Translations under genes and position numbers: made by a program
The notes under the pieces: model-generated
The model's database searches: none
Seen by the model: only the letters and a program-made list of their open reading frames with translations
Told to the model about the DNA's origin: nothing
Shown here: one piece after another, positions 1-9,900 of the stretch
How positions within the stretch are numbered: position 1 is the first letter of the stretch
Layout: each line of letters begins with the position of its first letter
Assembly: GCF_002261425.1 (NCBI RefSeq)
Contig: NZ_NEVJ01000003.1
Location: 2,480,001-2,544,000 of the forward strand
DNA length: 64,000 bases
Reading direction: 5' to 3'
DNA from: Bordetella genomosp. 9
GTDB lineage: Bacteria > Pseudomonadota > Gammaproteobacteria > Burkholderiales > Burkholderiaceae_B

Positions 1-1
1 G

Positions 2-373
2 GACGATGCCAGCGACGACCTGCCATTCGTCCGCGAAACGGCGCACGGCCCGATCGTCATCATGCCGCGCACCAACCTGCCGCACAACGACTTGTGGATG
101 TGGGTCCTGGGCCGCAATCCGCCTTCCATCATCTGGGACGGATTCAAGGACACCTTCGACGAGTTGTACCGCGAAGGCCAGGGCGGACGGCCCAAGTGGA
201 CGGAGATCACCCTGCACGCCCACATGGCCGGCCGCCCCACGCTGATACCGACGCTACGCCGCTGCCTTTCCTATGCGCGCGAACACCAGGGCGTATGGTG
301 GGCGACGAAGTCGGAGATCGCCGCCTGGACCTATTCCGAATACCACAAGGCATCCGCCATCGGCAACCGGTAG
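2..373 (+). CDS. Polysaccharide deacetylase family protein, C-terminal fragment
   Basis: This is the C-terminal 123 codons of a gene that starts left of the window. The reading frame is open from base 2 to the TAG at 371-373. The residues resemble the end of NodB-fold deacetylases of the PuuE/allantoinase-like branch: a histidine-containing strand followed by GRP (LHAHMAGRPT) and then a helix and VWWATKSEIAAW, the usual last strand and helix. Such enzymes are zinc or cobalt hydrolases acting on N-acyl or cyclic amide bonds. The metal-binding N-terminal half is outside the window, so substrate cannot be judged. Its 3' end overlaps the end of the convergent aldolase gene by 43 bases. Confidence 0.75.
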   Translation, partial: DDASDDLPFVRETAHGPIVIMPRTNLPHNDLWMWVLGRNPPSIIWDGFKDTFDELYREGQGGRPKWTEITLHAHMAGRPTLIPTLRRCLSYAREHQGVWWATKSEIAAWTYSEYHKASAIGNR

Positions 374-1275
374 TCCGCGTCCGCGAGCTGCCGCCGCAAT
401 TCCAGCGACTGCTCGTCCGACAGCTCGACCAGCGGCGGCCGCACGATGCGCCATGCGTCATCGCCCGACTGCCAGGCAACGGCTTCCTTCATCGCCGAAA
501 TCATCGGGAAGGCCTGGAAGATGCCGCGGATCTTGCGGATGCGCTCGTGCCAGGCATCCGCCTGCGGCGTCTGCCATTCGCGGTAGAGATGCATGATCTC
601 GGCGGCGTTCACGTTGGCGGTGGCGGTGATGCAGCCTACCGCGCCGGCCCGCAGGCCCGGCAGCAGGAAGACCTCGCTGCCGGGGAACACATCGAAGCCG
701 TCGGCGGCGAACTCGCGCACCATCGCGGCCGTGTTCTCCCAGTCGCCGGAGCTGTCCTTGGCGCCCGCGATCTGCTTGGGATACGCCTTGAGCAGGCGCT
801 CGATCAGGCCCAGGGTGATCGGCACGCCGCTGACCGGCGGGATGTGATACAGGTAGACCCGCAGCCGCTCGTCGCCGACGCCCTCGATCAGGTTGGCGTA
901 GGCGCGGAACAGGCCTTCGTCGCTGACACCCTTATAGTAGAAAGGCGGCAGCACCAGCACGCCCGCGCAGCCGGCTTGCACCGCATGGCGTGTCAGCTCG
1001 ACCGCGTCCGGAATCGCGCAGGCGCCGGTCCCCGGCATCATGCGCTCGGGCGGCAGGCCCGCCGACAGCAACGCATCCAGCAGGGTCCGCTTTTCCGCGA
1101 CGGACATGGACGCGGCTTCCGAGTTGGTGCCGAAGACGGCCAGCCCGACGCCCTGCTCGACCAGGGTGCGGCAGTGCCGCACCAGGCCTTCCGCACTGGG
1201 CTTGCGGTCCAGCTCGAACGGTGTCAGCACCGGCGACAGCACGCCGCGCAGACGATGATCATGGGGATGGGACAT
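331..1275 (-). CDS. Dihydrodipicolinate synthase (DHDPS) family lyase/aldolase
   Basis: A 314-residue class I TIM-barrel lyase of the DapA/N-acetylneuraminate lyase family. Visible landmarks are the substrate-loop motif FGTNSE (48-53, in place of GTTGE), the catalytic Tyr143 in YLYHIPP, and the Schiff-base Lys173 in AGAKDSSG. The changed GTNSE loop and the catabolic setting argue against lysine biosynthesis and for a 2-keto-3-deoxy sugar-acid aldolase or dehydratase. ATG at 1275 is chosen over an upstream in-frame start because CAGGAGGAG lies just before it. A LysR gene is divergent from it, and a sugar-acid type dehydratase lies beyond that regulator. Confidence 0.88.
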   Translation of the reverse strand: MSHPHDHRLRGVLSPVLTPFELDRKPSAEGLVRHCRTLVEQGVGLAVFGTNSEAASMSVAEKRTLLDALLSAGLPPERMMPGTGACAIPDAVELTRHAVQAGCAGVLVLPPFYYKGVSDEGLFRAYANLIEGVGDERLRVYLYHIPPVSGVPITLGLIERLLKAYPKQIAGAKDSSGDWENTAAMVREFAADGFDVFPGSEVFLLPGLRAGAVGCITATANVNAAEIMHLYREWQTPQADAWHERIRKIRGIFQAFPMISAMKEAVAWQSGDDAWRIVRPPLVELSDEQSLELRRQLADADYRLPMADALWYSE

Positions 1276-1458
1276 GGCGGACTCCTCCTGGGGGACCGGG
1301 CGCCTCGTACGCGGGCGCCACAACGGCAAGGTAGCAGTGTCGCCCGATCGGGAACAAGAAGAAACACCCTTCCGTTACTATCACACCGCAATAATTTTCT
1401 GGATGGGCATACCGCGCCTGGGCGCTTTGCCCGGCCCCGGCCGGGCGTGGACTGGAAT
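1276..1458. promoter_or_regulatory. Divergent promoter region between aldolase and LysR genes
   Basis: This 183-base spacer separates two genes read outward. It contains a locally AT-rich patch (about 1375-1400, ACACCGCAATAATTTTC) in otherwise GC-rich DNA, which is where promoter elements and a LysR site would be expected. No unambiguous T-N11-A dyad could be fixed by eye. Confidence 0.4.
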
Positions 1459-2361
1459 ATGGACACGCGCTATTTGCAGAGCTTCGTCACCGTGGTGGAA
1501 AGCGGCTCGTTCGCGCAGGCGGCGCGCCGCCTGGACCTGACGCCCACCGCCGTGGCCGCGCGCATCAAGGCCCTGGAAGAAACGCTGGGCCTGTCGCTGA
1601 TCAAGCGTGCCGGGCGTTCCGTGCGTCCCACCGAGCCCGGCATGCGCATCCTGGAACGCGCCCGCGCCCTGCTGCGCGATGCCCGCGACCTGGCCGCGCT
1701 GGCCGAAGACGACGCTTCTTATGGCGAGCTGCGGCTGGGCGTTTTCGTTTCCGCCATGACCAGCGTACTGCCGCCGGTGCTCAAGCGCGTGTACGCCCGT
1801 TATCCCAGCCTGTCGGTGTTCGTCATGCCGGGCGCGTCGGTGGACCTGTGCCACCGCGTGGCGGCCGGCGAGCTGGACGCCGCGATCGTGGTCGAGCCGC
1901 AGTTCGCCATCGGCAAGTCGGTGCGCTGGCAATCGATCATGGAAGAACCGCTGGTGGTGGTCGCGCCCGCCGCCATGAAGGGGCGCGATCCGCACGATCT
2001 GCTGCGCACCCAGCCCTTCATCCGCTACGACCGGTCGGTGCTGGGCGGCCAGCTGGCGGACCGCTACCTGCGCGATCATCGCATCGTGCCGCACCAGCGG
2101 CTGGAGATGGACAGCCTGCTGGGGGTGGCGGCGCTGGTGGACCAGGGGCTGGGCGTCGCCCTGCTGCCCGACTGGTCGTCGCTGTGGTCGGCGCGCTATG
2201 CCTTGACGCGTATTGCCCTGCCGGGTCGCGCGCCGGTGCGCCGCGTCGGCCTGGTGTGGCAGGCGCAAGGCGCGCGCACGGCGCTGGCGGAAACCCTGCT
2301 GGATGTCGCGCGCGCGATCTTCGCCGGCGACGCCGGGAAAGCGGGCGCGCGCGGCGATTGA
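1459..2361 (+). CDS. LysR-family transcriptional regulator
   Basis: A 300-residue LysR-type regulator. The N-terminal winged helix-turn-helix occupies about residues 3-60 (RYLQSFVTVVESGSF, AARRLDLTPTAVAARI), followed by a linker helix and a periplasmic-binding-like effector domain (about 90-290, beginning LRLGVFVSAM). The reading frame stays open far upstream because of GC richness; ATG at 1459 is chosen because the HTH begins at the third residue after it, as in the family. It is divergent from the DHDPS-family gene, which is its likeliest target, and ends 10 bases from the convergent dehydratase. A sugar acid or keto acid effector is an inference from neighbours. Confidence 0.9.
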   Translation: MDTRYLQSFVTVVESGSFAQAARRLDLTPTAVAARIKALEETLGLSLIKRAGRSVRPTEPGMRILERARALLRDARDLAALAEDDASYGELRLGVFVSAMTSVLPPVLKRVYARYPSLSVFVMPGASVDLCHRVAAGELDAAIVVEPQFAIGKSVRWQSIMEEPLVVVAPAAMKGRDPHDLLRTQPFIRYDRSVLGGQLADRYLRDHRIVPHQRLEMDSLLGVAALVDQGLGVALLPDWSSLWSARYALTRIALPGRAPVRRVGLVWQAQGARTALAETLLDVARAIFAGDAGKAGARGD

Positions 2362-2371
2362 CCGCGCGAAG

Positions 2372-4204
2372 CTAAGGCTTGCCGACCGGCGTACTGCCGT
2401 TGTCCCGGGTGCCGCGCAGGAAATCGAAATCGCAGCCCTGGTCGGCCTGCGTGACCGTCGTCAGGAACAGCTTGCGATAGCCGCGGTCGTCGCCTTCCCG
2501 CGGCGGACGAGGCTGCCATTGCGCCTTGCGGCGCGCCAGCTCCGCGTCGTCCACCAGCAGCGTGAGCTCGCGCTGCCTGACGCTGAGGCGGATGCGGTCG
2601 CCGGTGCGCACCAGCGCCAGCGGCCCGCCGATGGCCGATTCCGGCGTGACGTGCAGCACGATGGAGCCCGACGCGGTTCCGCTCATGCGGCCATCCGAGA
2701 TGCGCACCATGTCCTTCACGCCGGCGCGCGCCAGCTTGCGCGGGATGGGCATGTAGCCGGCCTCCGGCATGCCGGGCGCGCCCACGGGGCCGATGTGCTT
2801 CAACACCATGATGTCGTCCGCGTGGATGTCGAGCGCGTCGTCGTCGACGCGCGTCGCCAGGTCTTCCAGGTCCTCGAAGACCACCGCGCGGCCTTCGTGC
2901 TCCATCAGCGCGGCGGTGGCGGCGGATTGCTTGATGATGGCGCCGCCGGGCGCCAGGTTGCCGCGCAGCACCGCGATGCCGCCCTGGGCAAAAATGGGCT
3001 GGTCGAATGGCCGGATGACGTCCTGCGGAAACGGCGCCGGCGCATCGTCCAGCTCCTGGCCCAGGGTGCGGCCCGTCACCGTCAGCGCGTCCAGGTGCAG
3101 CAGGGGCCGCAGTTCGCGCAGCAGCGTGCGCACGCCGCCCGCCTTGTGGAAGTCTTCCATGTAGTGCTGGCCCGACGGTTTCAGGTCCACCAGCACCGGC
3201 GTTTCCTTGCCGATGCGATCGAAGGCCTCCATGTCCAGGCGTATGCCCAGGCGGCCGGCGACGGCGGTCAGGTGCACGATGCCATTGGTGGATCCGCCGA
3301 TGGCCAGCAGCACGCGCAAGGCGTTCTCGAAGGACTTGGCGGTCAGAATGCGGTCGGGCGTCAGTTGGCGGCCGATCAGCGCCACGGCTTCGGCGCCGGT
3401 GCGCTCGGCGACGCGGATGCGGTCGGCGGTGACGGCGGGCGGCGACGCGCTGCCGGGCACCGCGATGCCCAGGGCTTCGGCGATGCAGGCCATGGTGCTG
3501 GCCGTGCCCATCACCGAACAGGTGCCCACGCTTGCCACCAGCTGGTTGTTGACGTCGGCGATCTCGGCGTCGTCGATTTCTTCCGCCCGGTACTTGCCCC
3601 AGAAGCGGCGGCAATCGGTGCAGGCGCCCACGCGTTCGCCGCGATGGGAGCCGGTGAGCATCGACCCGGTGACCAGCTGGATGGCAGGCACCTTGCCGCT
3701 GGCGGCGGCCATCAGCTGCGCGGGCACGGTCTTGTCGCAGCCGCCGATCAGCACCACGGCATCCATGGGCTGGGCGCGGATCATTTCTTCCGTGTCCATC
3801 GACATCAGGTTGCGCAGGAACATGCTGGTCGGCGAAGCGAAGCTTTCGTGGACCGAGATGGTGGGAAACTCCACCGGCAGGCCGCCGGCGAGCATGACGC
3901 CGCGCTTCACGGCTTCGACCAGCTGCGGCATGTTGCCGTGGCAGGGGTTGAAGCCGCTGCCGGTATTGGCGATGCCGACGATGGGCCGCGACAGCGCGTC
4001 ATCCGTCAGGCCCGCGCCCTTGATGAAGGCCTTGCGCAGGAACAGGGAGAACCCCGCGTCGCCGTAGCTGGTCAGGCCCTTGCGCATGCCGGTTGGCGGG
4101 CCTTCCTGTTGCTGCGCGGCCTCCTCCCCACGGGAGGATTCGCGCTCGGGGCGGCCCGACGGCATGGCAGAGTTCTCGGATGGGGAAGAAGACTTCGATG
4201 ACAT
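2372..4204 (-). CDS. IlvD/Edd family dehydratase, sugar-acid dehydratase type
   Basis: A 610-residue [Fe-S] dehydratase of the IlvD/Edd family. The three cluster cysteines are present: Cys88 (FNPCHGN), Cys156 (GGCDKT) and Cys229 (GTCSVMG). The GACTDCRRFWGKYRAEEI region resembles L-arabinonate and related pentonate/hexonate dehydratases more than dihydroxy-acid dehydratase of valine synthesis. The reaction would be loss of water from a sugar acid to give a 2-keto-3-deoxy acid, which the nearby DHDPS-family enzyme could process. ATG at 4204 is preferred to 4210 because AAGG stands six bases before it. It follows the Bug receptor gene by 24 bases, so the two probably form one transcript. Confidence 0.88.
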   Translation of the reverse strand: MSSKSSSPSENSAMPSGRPERESSRGEEAAQQQEGPPTGMRKGLTSYGDAGFSLFLRKAFIKGAGLTDDALSRPIVGIANTGSGFNPCHGNMPQLVEAVKRGVMLAGGLPVEFPTISVHESFASPTSMFLRNLMSMDTEEMIRAQPMDAVVLIGGCDKTVPAQLMAAASGKVPAIQLVTGSMLTGSHRGERVGACTDCRRFWGKYRAEEIDDAEIADVNNQLVASVGTCSVMGTASTMACIAEALGIAVPGSASPPAVTADRIRVAERTGAEAVALIGRQLTPDRILTAKSFENALRVLLAIGGSTNGIVHLTAVAGRLGIRLDMEAFDRIGKETPVLVDLKPSGQHYMEDFHKAGGVRTLLRELRPLLHLDALTVTGRTLGQELDDAPAPFPQDVIRPFDQPIFAQGGIAVLRGNLAPGGAIIKQSAATAALMEHEGRAVVFEDLEDLATRVDDDALDIHADDIMVLKHIGPVGAPGMPEAGYMPIPRKLARAGVKDMVRISDGRMSGTASGSIVLHVTPESAIGGPLALVRTGDRIRLSVRQRELTLLVDDAELARRKAQWQPRPPREGDDRGYRKLFLTTVTQADQGCDFDFLRGTRDNGSTPVGKP

Positions 4205-4228
4205 GTACATCCTTCGCGTGTTGAAACG

Positions 4229-5236
4229 TCAATCCACCGTGATCCTGGCGTCCTGGATCACCTGCGCCCACTGGTCCACTTCGGCCTGCAGGCGCTTGCG
4301 GGCGTCGTCGGCCGACGCCGGCGCCACCGCATAGGCGCCCTGCTGCAGCAGCTTTTCCTTGGTATCGGGCATGACCAGTATTTTGGCCAGCGCGGCATTC
4401 AAGCGGTCGACGACGGGCTTGGGCGTCTTGGCGGGCACCAGCACGCCAAACATCGACGCGACATTGAAATTCGGCAGGCCTTCCTCGGCCGCCGTCGGCG
4501 TATCCGGCAACATGGAAATGCGTTCCGGCATCGTAACCGCAAGCGCGCGCAGCTGGCCGCTCTTGATGAAAGGCAGCGCGGCCGGCACGGTTTCCACCAT
4601 GGTCAGGACCTGCCCGCCGACCAGGTCCGTCATGGCGGGACCACTGCCGCGATAAGGCACGTGCAGCATGTCGACGCCGGTCTGCCGCTTGAAGAGTTCG
4701 GCCGCCATGCGTTGCGGCGCGCCCGCGCCGGAAGACGCATAGGTCAGCTTGCCCGGATTGGCCTTGGCGTAGGCGATGAGTTCCTTCAGGTTGTGGATGG
4801 GCAGCTTGGGGTTCACCACGAATACCAGCGGCACGGCGGCGATGGTGGCGACCGGCGTCAGGTCGCGCGTCAGGTCGTAGGAGATGGTTTTCTTCTCCAG
4901 GGTCGCCATGATGGAATGCGAGGTGATGGCGCCCATCAGCAGCGTGTAGCCGTCGGGCTCGGCCCGCGCCACCGCGTCGGCGCCCAGGTTGCCGCCGGCG
5001 CCGCCGCGATTTTCGACGACGACCTGCTGCTTGAGCTCGTCCGCCAGCTTCATCGCGATCACGCGCCCCACGACGTCGGTGGCGCCGCCTGGCGGATAGG
5101 GGATGACCAGCTTCAAGGGGCGGTCGGGATAGGCGGCCAGGACGGACGGCGCCAGGACGGCGGCGCCGATGGCCAGGGCCAGCGTACAGCACGCGGCCAG
5201 CAGTCGCCTGCGCGGCGCGGCAATGGGGTTGGGCAT
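4229..5236 (-). CDS. Bug/TctC-type tripartite tricarboxylate transporter receptor
   Basis: A 335-residue periplasmic binding protein of the Bug family. It has a signal peptide (residues 1-34, ending SVLAA), then the family opening YPDRPLKLVIPYPPGG and the loop RAEPDGYTLLMG. Such receptors capture carboxylates or other small organic acids for TctAB-type permeases, or act as sensors. No tctA or tctB lies in the window, so it is an orphan, as is usual in Bordetella. ATG at 5236 is preceded by AGGAGA. It is upstream of and probably cotranscribed with the IlvD/Edd dehydratase, which suggests that the ligand is a sugar acid. Confidence 0.92.
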   Translation of the reverse strand: MPNPIAAPRRRLLAACCTLALAIGAAVLAPSVLAAYPDRPLKLVIPYPPGGATDVVGRVIAMKLADELKQQVVVENRGGAGGNLGADAVARAEPDGYTLLMGAITSHSIMATLEKKTISYDLTRDLTPVATIAAVPLVFVVNPKLPIHNLKELIAYAKANPGKLTYASSGAGAPQRMAAELFKRQTGVDMLHVPYRGSGPAMTDLVGGQVLTMVETVPAALPFIKSGQLRALAVTMPERISMLPDTPTAAEEGLPNFNVASMFGVLVPAKTPKPVVDRLNAALAKILVMPDTKEKLLQQGAYAVAPASADDARKRLQAEVDQWAQVIQDARITVD

Positions 5237-5481
5237 GGTTGTCTCCTGTGGTTTTTGTGATGTGCGTCGAGCGCAGCCGTCGCCACCCGCCGATGTGCGC
5301 GATGCCGGGGCGTATGCGGATTATTGGGGCGAGCGGCGGCGCATGGCGCAGCTTTTTTAGGGTTCAAAGTGAGATTTTTTTCAGGTTCCGGACGGCACGC
5401 CGGTGCGTGGCGGCGCGGTACGATGTCGCGCGGCGCGACGCGCCGCCCTGACCCGCCTCCGCCTCCGGACGTCACCTCGCC
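5237..5481. promoter_or_regulatory. Divergent promoter region between Bug receptor and MFS genes
   Basis: This 245-base spacer separates outward-reading genes. It contains two T-rich patches (about 5350-5356 and 5374-5380) in GC-rich surroundings. No clear operator was recognised. Confidence 0.35.
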
Positions 5482-6846
5482 ATGAAAGACACGCCGCAGT
5501 CTTCGTCCTCCCAGGATTCCGACCCCGGGCCCGTAGCGGCGCCCCCCGGGACGGAAGCGAACGACGCGGCCGCCGATGAAGCGGCATCCCGCGCCGGCGA
5601 GCCGCTGCATGCCCCTGCGGCCGCCCGCGCCGTGCCGCTATGGGTACTCGCCCTGGGTACCACCCTGGGCATGCAGACCGTCGCGTCCTTCCTGGACATG
5701 AGCCTGCCCGTGATCGCGCCCTTGCTGACGGCCGGCGCCGGCCTGTCGCCGGAGCGTGTCGGCAACCTGTCTTCCCTGAATTCGCTGGGCACCGTCCTGT
5801 TCCTGCTGTTCGGCACGCCGCTGCTGGCCCGGCTGGGACCGGTCCGCACCCTGCAGGCCGGCGCCCTGATGGCGGTGTTCGGCCTGGCGCTGGCGGCCAC
5901 GGGCTATTGGCCCCTGCTGATCCTGGGCGCCATCCTGATGGGAATAGGATACGGCCCGTCGCCGCCGGCCGGCAGCCGCATCCTGGCGGCGACCGCGCCA
6001 CCCCAGCACCGCACGCTGATTTTCTCGATCAAACAGGCAGGCGCGCCGGCGGGCGCCGCGTGCGCCGGGCTGATCCTGGCGCCAGCGGCAGCGGCCTGGG
6101 GCTGGGAGGGCGCCATGCTGATTTCCATGGCGGTCGGCATCGCGGCGGCCTGCGTGATCGCGCCGGCGCGCGCCGCGCTGGACAGCGAACGCGACCCGGG
6201 CCGCGCCATTCACCTGAAGGCGCTCATCCATCCGCGCGCCTTCGTCACGCCCTATCGCGTGCTGCGCGCCGCCCCTTCGCTATTCGCGGTGTCGGCGCTG
6301 GCGTTTTCCTTCGCCGTGGTGCAGGGGTCGCTGTTCTCGTTCTCGGTCACCTACCTGGTCACCGCGCGCGGCATGCCGCTGGCCACGGCCGGCATCGCCT
6401 ACGCCTGCATGCAGTTCGCCGGGGTGTTCGCCCGCATTTTCCTGGGCTGGCTGGCCGACCGCACGGGCCGACCGGCGTACAACCTGACGATCCAGGCCTT
6501 CATCGCGGCGGCGCTGGTGGCCGCGTATGCATTGCTGCCCGCGTCGCCATCGCTATGGCTGGCCGGGCTGGTCGCCGGCGCGGCGGGCTTCTTCGCCGCC
6601 AGCTGGAACGGCATCTACCTGGCCGAAATCGCGCGCCTGTCCCCGCAGGACAAGATCGTCGAGGCAACGTCCGCGTCGGTGCTGGTTTCCTTCCTGGGCT
6701 ACTTCGCCGGCCCATCGGTGTTTTCGCTGCTCGTCACGCTGACGGGCAGCTACGAAACGCCTTTCTTCGTCGTGGCGGCCCAGCTCGCACTGATGGCCGC
6801 CGTCCAACTCGCTGTGCTGCGCCGGCGCGACCGCCGCCGCCCTTAA
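5482..6846 (+). CDS. Major facilitator superfamily (MFS) transporter
   Basis: A 454-residue inner-membrane transporter. A hydrophilic N-terminus of about 50 residues rich in Asp, Glu, Ala and Pro precedes about 12 hydrophobic segments starting near VPLWVLALGTTLGMQ. The loop FLGWLADRTGRP after the seventh to eighth segment is the MFS GxLaDrxGrr-type motif. The substrate is unknown; the surroundings suggest an organic acid. No convincing Shine-Dalgarno sequence precedes ATG 5482, and a later start at the first membrane segment is possible. It is divergent from the Bug-dehydratase unit and convergent with the first autotransporter. Confidence 0.85.
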   Translation: MKDTPQSSSSQDSDPGPVAAPPGTEANDAAADEAASRAGEPLHAPAAARAVPLWVLALGTTLGMQTVASFLDMSLPVIAPLLTAGAGLSPERVGNLSSLNSLGTVLFLLFGTPLLARLGPVRTLQAGALMAVFGLALAATGYWPLLILGAILMGIGYGPSPPAGSRILAATAPPQHRTLIFSIKQAGAPAGAACAGLILAPAAAAWGWEGAMLISMAVGIAAACVIAPARAALDSERDPGRAIHLKALIHPRAFVTPYRVLRAAPSLFAVSALAFSFAVVQGSLFSFSVTYLVTARGMPLATAGIAYACMQFAGVFARIFLGWLADRTGRPAYNLTIQAFIAAALVAAYALLPASPSLWLAGLVAGAAGFFAASWNGIYLAEIARLSPQDKIVEATSASVLVSFLGYFAGPSVFSLLVTLTGSYETPFFVVAAQLALMAAVQLAVLRRRDRRRP

Positions 6847-6871
6847 CGGCTGCCACCCTCTCGCGATCGGG

Positions 6872-6945
6872 GACACCGCGGATCCGGCTCCGCCGGTCCG
6901 CAGGTGTCGCCCCCTTGAGGGGGAAGCGCGTTAGCGCTTCGGGGG
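6872..6945. terminator. Compound hairpin between convergent genes, probable bidirectional terminator and dispersed repeat
   Basis: Three inverted repeats lie side by side between the MFS gene and the autotransporter. An imperfect 17-base stem spans 6872-6888 and 6892-6908 with a TCC loop. CCCCC-TTGA-GGGGG spans 6910-6923. GAAGCGC-GTTA-GCGCTTC spans 6923-6940 and is followed by another GGGGG that could pair with the first CCCCC. No T-run follows on either strand. The layout resembles short intergenic repeats that recur in Burkholderiales genomes, from memory; no second copy was seen in this window. Confidence 0.6.
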
Positions 6946-6958
6946 TGGGCTCTTCCTT

Positions 6959-9900
6959 TCAGAACCGGTAGCGGACGTCCAGCGTGCCGCTGTTCTGGCG
7001 ATTGCCGTCGCCGAACTGGCCGCCGTACGTCAGGCCGACGGTGGTGCGGCGGGTAACCGCCATATCCACGCCCAGGGTCACGACCGCCGCGTCGCGGGCG
7101 ATCGGCGAGCCGACCACGCTGAAGGACTGGCTGCCGTCGAAGGCCATGGTGGTCTTGGGATCCAGATCGCCATACGAATGGCGCCAGCCCACGGACCCAT
7201 GCAGGCGGCCCTGCGCATTGTTGCTTTCGAAGGCGTACTGCGCGCGCAGGCCCAGGGTGGTGCTGCCCACCTGGTCATGGCTGCTCTTGCCCATCAGCGC
7301 GGCATCGCCACCCGATTCGCCGAAGCCACGCGTACGCTGGTCGCTGTAATCAGCGCCCACGAAGGGCTCCAGCGTCACACGCGTATTCAAGGGCATCGCG
7401 TAGCCCAGTTCGGTGAAGAACTGCGTGGTGCTCGCGCTGTAGGAAGCCGTCAGGTCCTGGCCGACACCGGCCGCGTTCACGCTGCGCTCGGTATCGATAT
7501 CGTGCCAGGTGTAGGCGGCGCCCACCGTCAGGTTGATCTTGGCGGAACCGGCGTCGAAGGCCTTGCCGCCATAGATCACGCCGCTGTAGCTATCCACGTC
7601 CGCACGCGAAGACAGCCCCTTCAGGCTGCTGTGGCTGCCGGTGTAGCCCACCGCGCCACCCAGGCGCCAGCCGCCGCCCACGGCCTGGTCGCCGCCGACG
7701 AACACGCCGCCGTCGGATTGACGGACCTTGGCGCTATCGTCGCCGCCAGACAGCGTGCGCCAGTTGCCGAAGACCTGCGCCCACACGGGCTGGGCATCCG
7801 ACTGCGGCAGCGCCGAGGCATCGCCCCGGCCCAGCTGCGCGGTCGGCGGGCCGGCGCGCAGGCCGGCCGCCATGTTGGCGCGCAGATGCGCCATGGGCAG
7901 GCTGACGACGTTGCTGGTCACCCCGTTCAGCGTGTTGGCCACGCTGGCATGGGCCTCGCCGCTCAGGCTCTCGAACACACCGGCGGGCGCGCCGTTCGGC
8001 AGGTTCAACACACGCGAATACAGGGCACTGTTGGTCGGCAGCGATTGCAGCGCATTGGCTACCGATCGCTGGTTGGGCGTGTTGGCCAGGTCGGCGAACT
8101 GGATCGGGCGGGTCGGCGTACCGCCGCCGTTGTTGCCCGAACCGGTATCAGGATTGCCGGGCGTCACCGGCGTGCCGGGGTCCACCGGCGTACCCGGATC
8201 CACCGGGGTGCTGGGGCTGCCGTTGCCCGAGCCCGGATCGACCGGCACTTCCTTCAGGTTGACCACCAGATCGACCTTGTTGGCGCCGTAGGTCAGCGCC
8301 GGCGCCAGGAAGGCGTAGTTGCTGTTGACCGCGCTGAAGGTGCCGGTGATGCCGCCCGAGGCTTCGACGATGTTGTAGGTGGTCGACGCGGCATACGTGC
8401 CCGCGGTGCCCACCTGCATGACCGAGCCACCCAGTTGGGCCGCGCCGTTGACCACGACCTTGCTGTGGCTGCCGTCCGGCGCCGCGGTGATGCGCAGCGT
8501 GGAGCCCGCCGTCATGAGCAGCAGGCCGTTGACGGTCAGCGTGCCGGTCGGCGCAGTCGCGTTGCCGGGCGACAGCGTGGCGCCGGACCCCACCTGCGTG
8601 AGGCCGACCTCGCCGGTACCCGACAGCGTGCCGCCGAATACGGCTACCCTGGCGCCGTTGAGCTTGCCGTTGACTTCCATCTCGCCCGCGCCGACCAGCA
8701 CGATGCCCGTGTAGGCGCTGCTGTCGGCGGTCAGCGTCAGCTTGCCCGTGCCGCCCTGCACGAAATTGCCCGCGCCCGTGATATGGCCGTTGTAGACGAC
8801 GTCGTCGGAACGATTGAAGCCGGCCACGGCGTTGGCGCCGATGACCAGGTCGCCCGGCAGGCTGCCGGAGGTGCCGCCGTTGCCGAAAACGAGCGCGGCA
8901 TCGCCGCCGACGGTCGTGGTGCCCGTATAGGTGTTGTTGCCTTCCAGGGTCACCTGGCCCGAACCGTTCACTGTCAGGCCGCCGTTGCCATCGATGTCGC
9001 CCTTGAAGCTGGCCTTGTCCAGCTGGCCCACCACCTCGATGACCCCGTCCGCGCCGGACAGGTGCACCGCGCGCTGCGAGTCGAAGGTGGTGCCGCTGAT
9101 CTGCAGCGTGCCGCCCTTGAAGGTCAGGTCGCCGGCGCTGTCACCCAGCGCGGCATCGGACGTCACCGCCAGCTTGCCGGAGGTCAGGGTCCAGGGGGTG
9201 AGGGCGGCGGTGGTGCCGGTCAGGGTCGCCGTCGACGTGCCGGTTTTCTCGAAGTTGTCGAAGCCGATGTACTGGCCGGTCGGGCCCACACTGGACACGT
9301 CGAAGCTCTGGTTGGTCGCGCCGCCCAGCGCCAGCGTGCCGCCGCTGCTCGCCATCACGTTGCCAACGATGGTGCTGCCGCTGCGCAGCTCGAGGCGGCT
9401 ATCCGTGCCGTAAAGGCTGATCGCGTTCGCCCGCGTGACGCCGTCGCCCGCCAGGCCGCCGACGATGGTGCCGGTGTTCACGATGCTGATGTTGGAGCCG
9501 GAAACGGCCTCGGCGCCGTCGCCTCGGCGGTAATTGGTATTCGTGGCGTTAACGCCACCGGCGCCACCGCCGCCGCCGACGATCGTCCCGGCATTGATGA
9601 GCGTGCTGCCCAATCCATTGAACAAGATGCCCACGGACCCCTTGGCGCCCGACGCTTCGGCGTCGTTGTTGGCATTCCGTGCTCCGTCGCCGCCGGTGCC
9701 GCCCTGGATCATGCCGGTCGACGTGACCGTCACGCTGGCATCGCCGTTGGCGAACACCAGGCCGTAGCCGCCCTGACCGCCGCCCGCGCCGTTGAAAACG
9801 CCGGAGCCGTTGTTGACCAGGCCAGCGCCGGCATTGCCGCCGTCACCGCCTTTGATCGTGCCGGCGACATTGAGCACGACGCTCGTGCCCATCATGACGA

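Noticed and set aside
94..1458. N-terminal extension of the LysR reading frame over the aldolase gene
   Set aside because: The LysR HTH starts right after ATG 1459; the upstream part is antisense to a DHDPS-family gene.
2213..4201. A 662-codon + strand frame
   Set aside because: Antisense to the IlvD/Edd dehydratase, which keeps all three cluster cysteines; the + frame has no domain.
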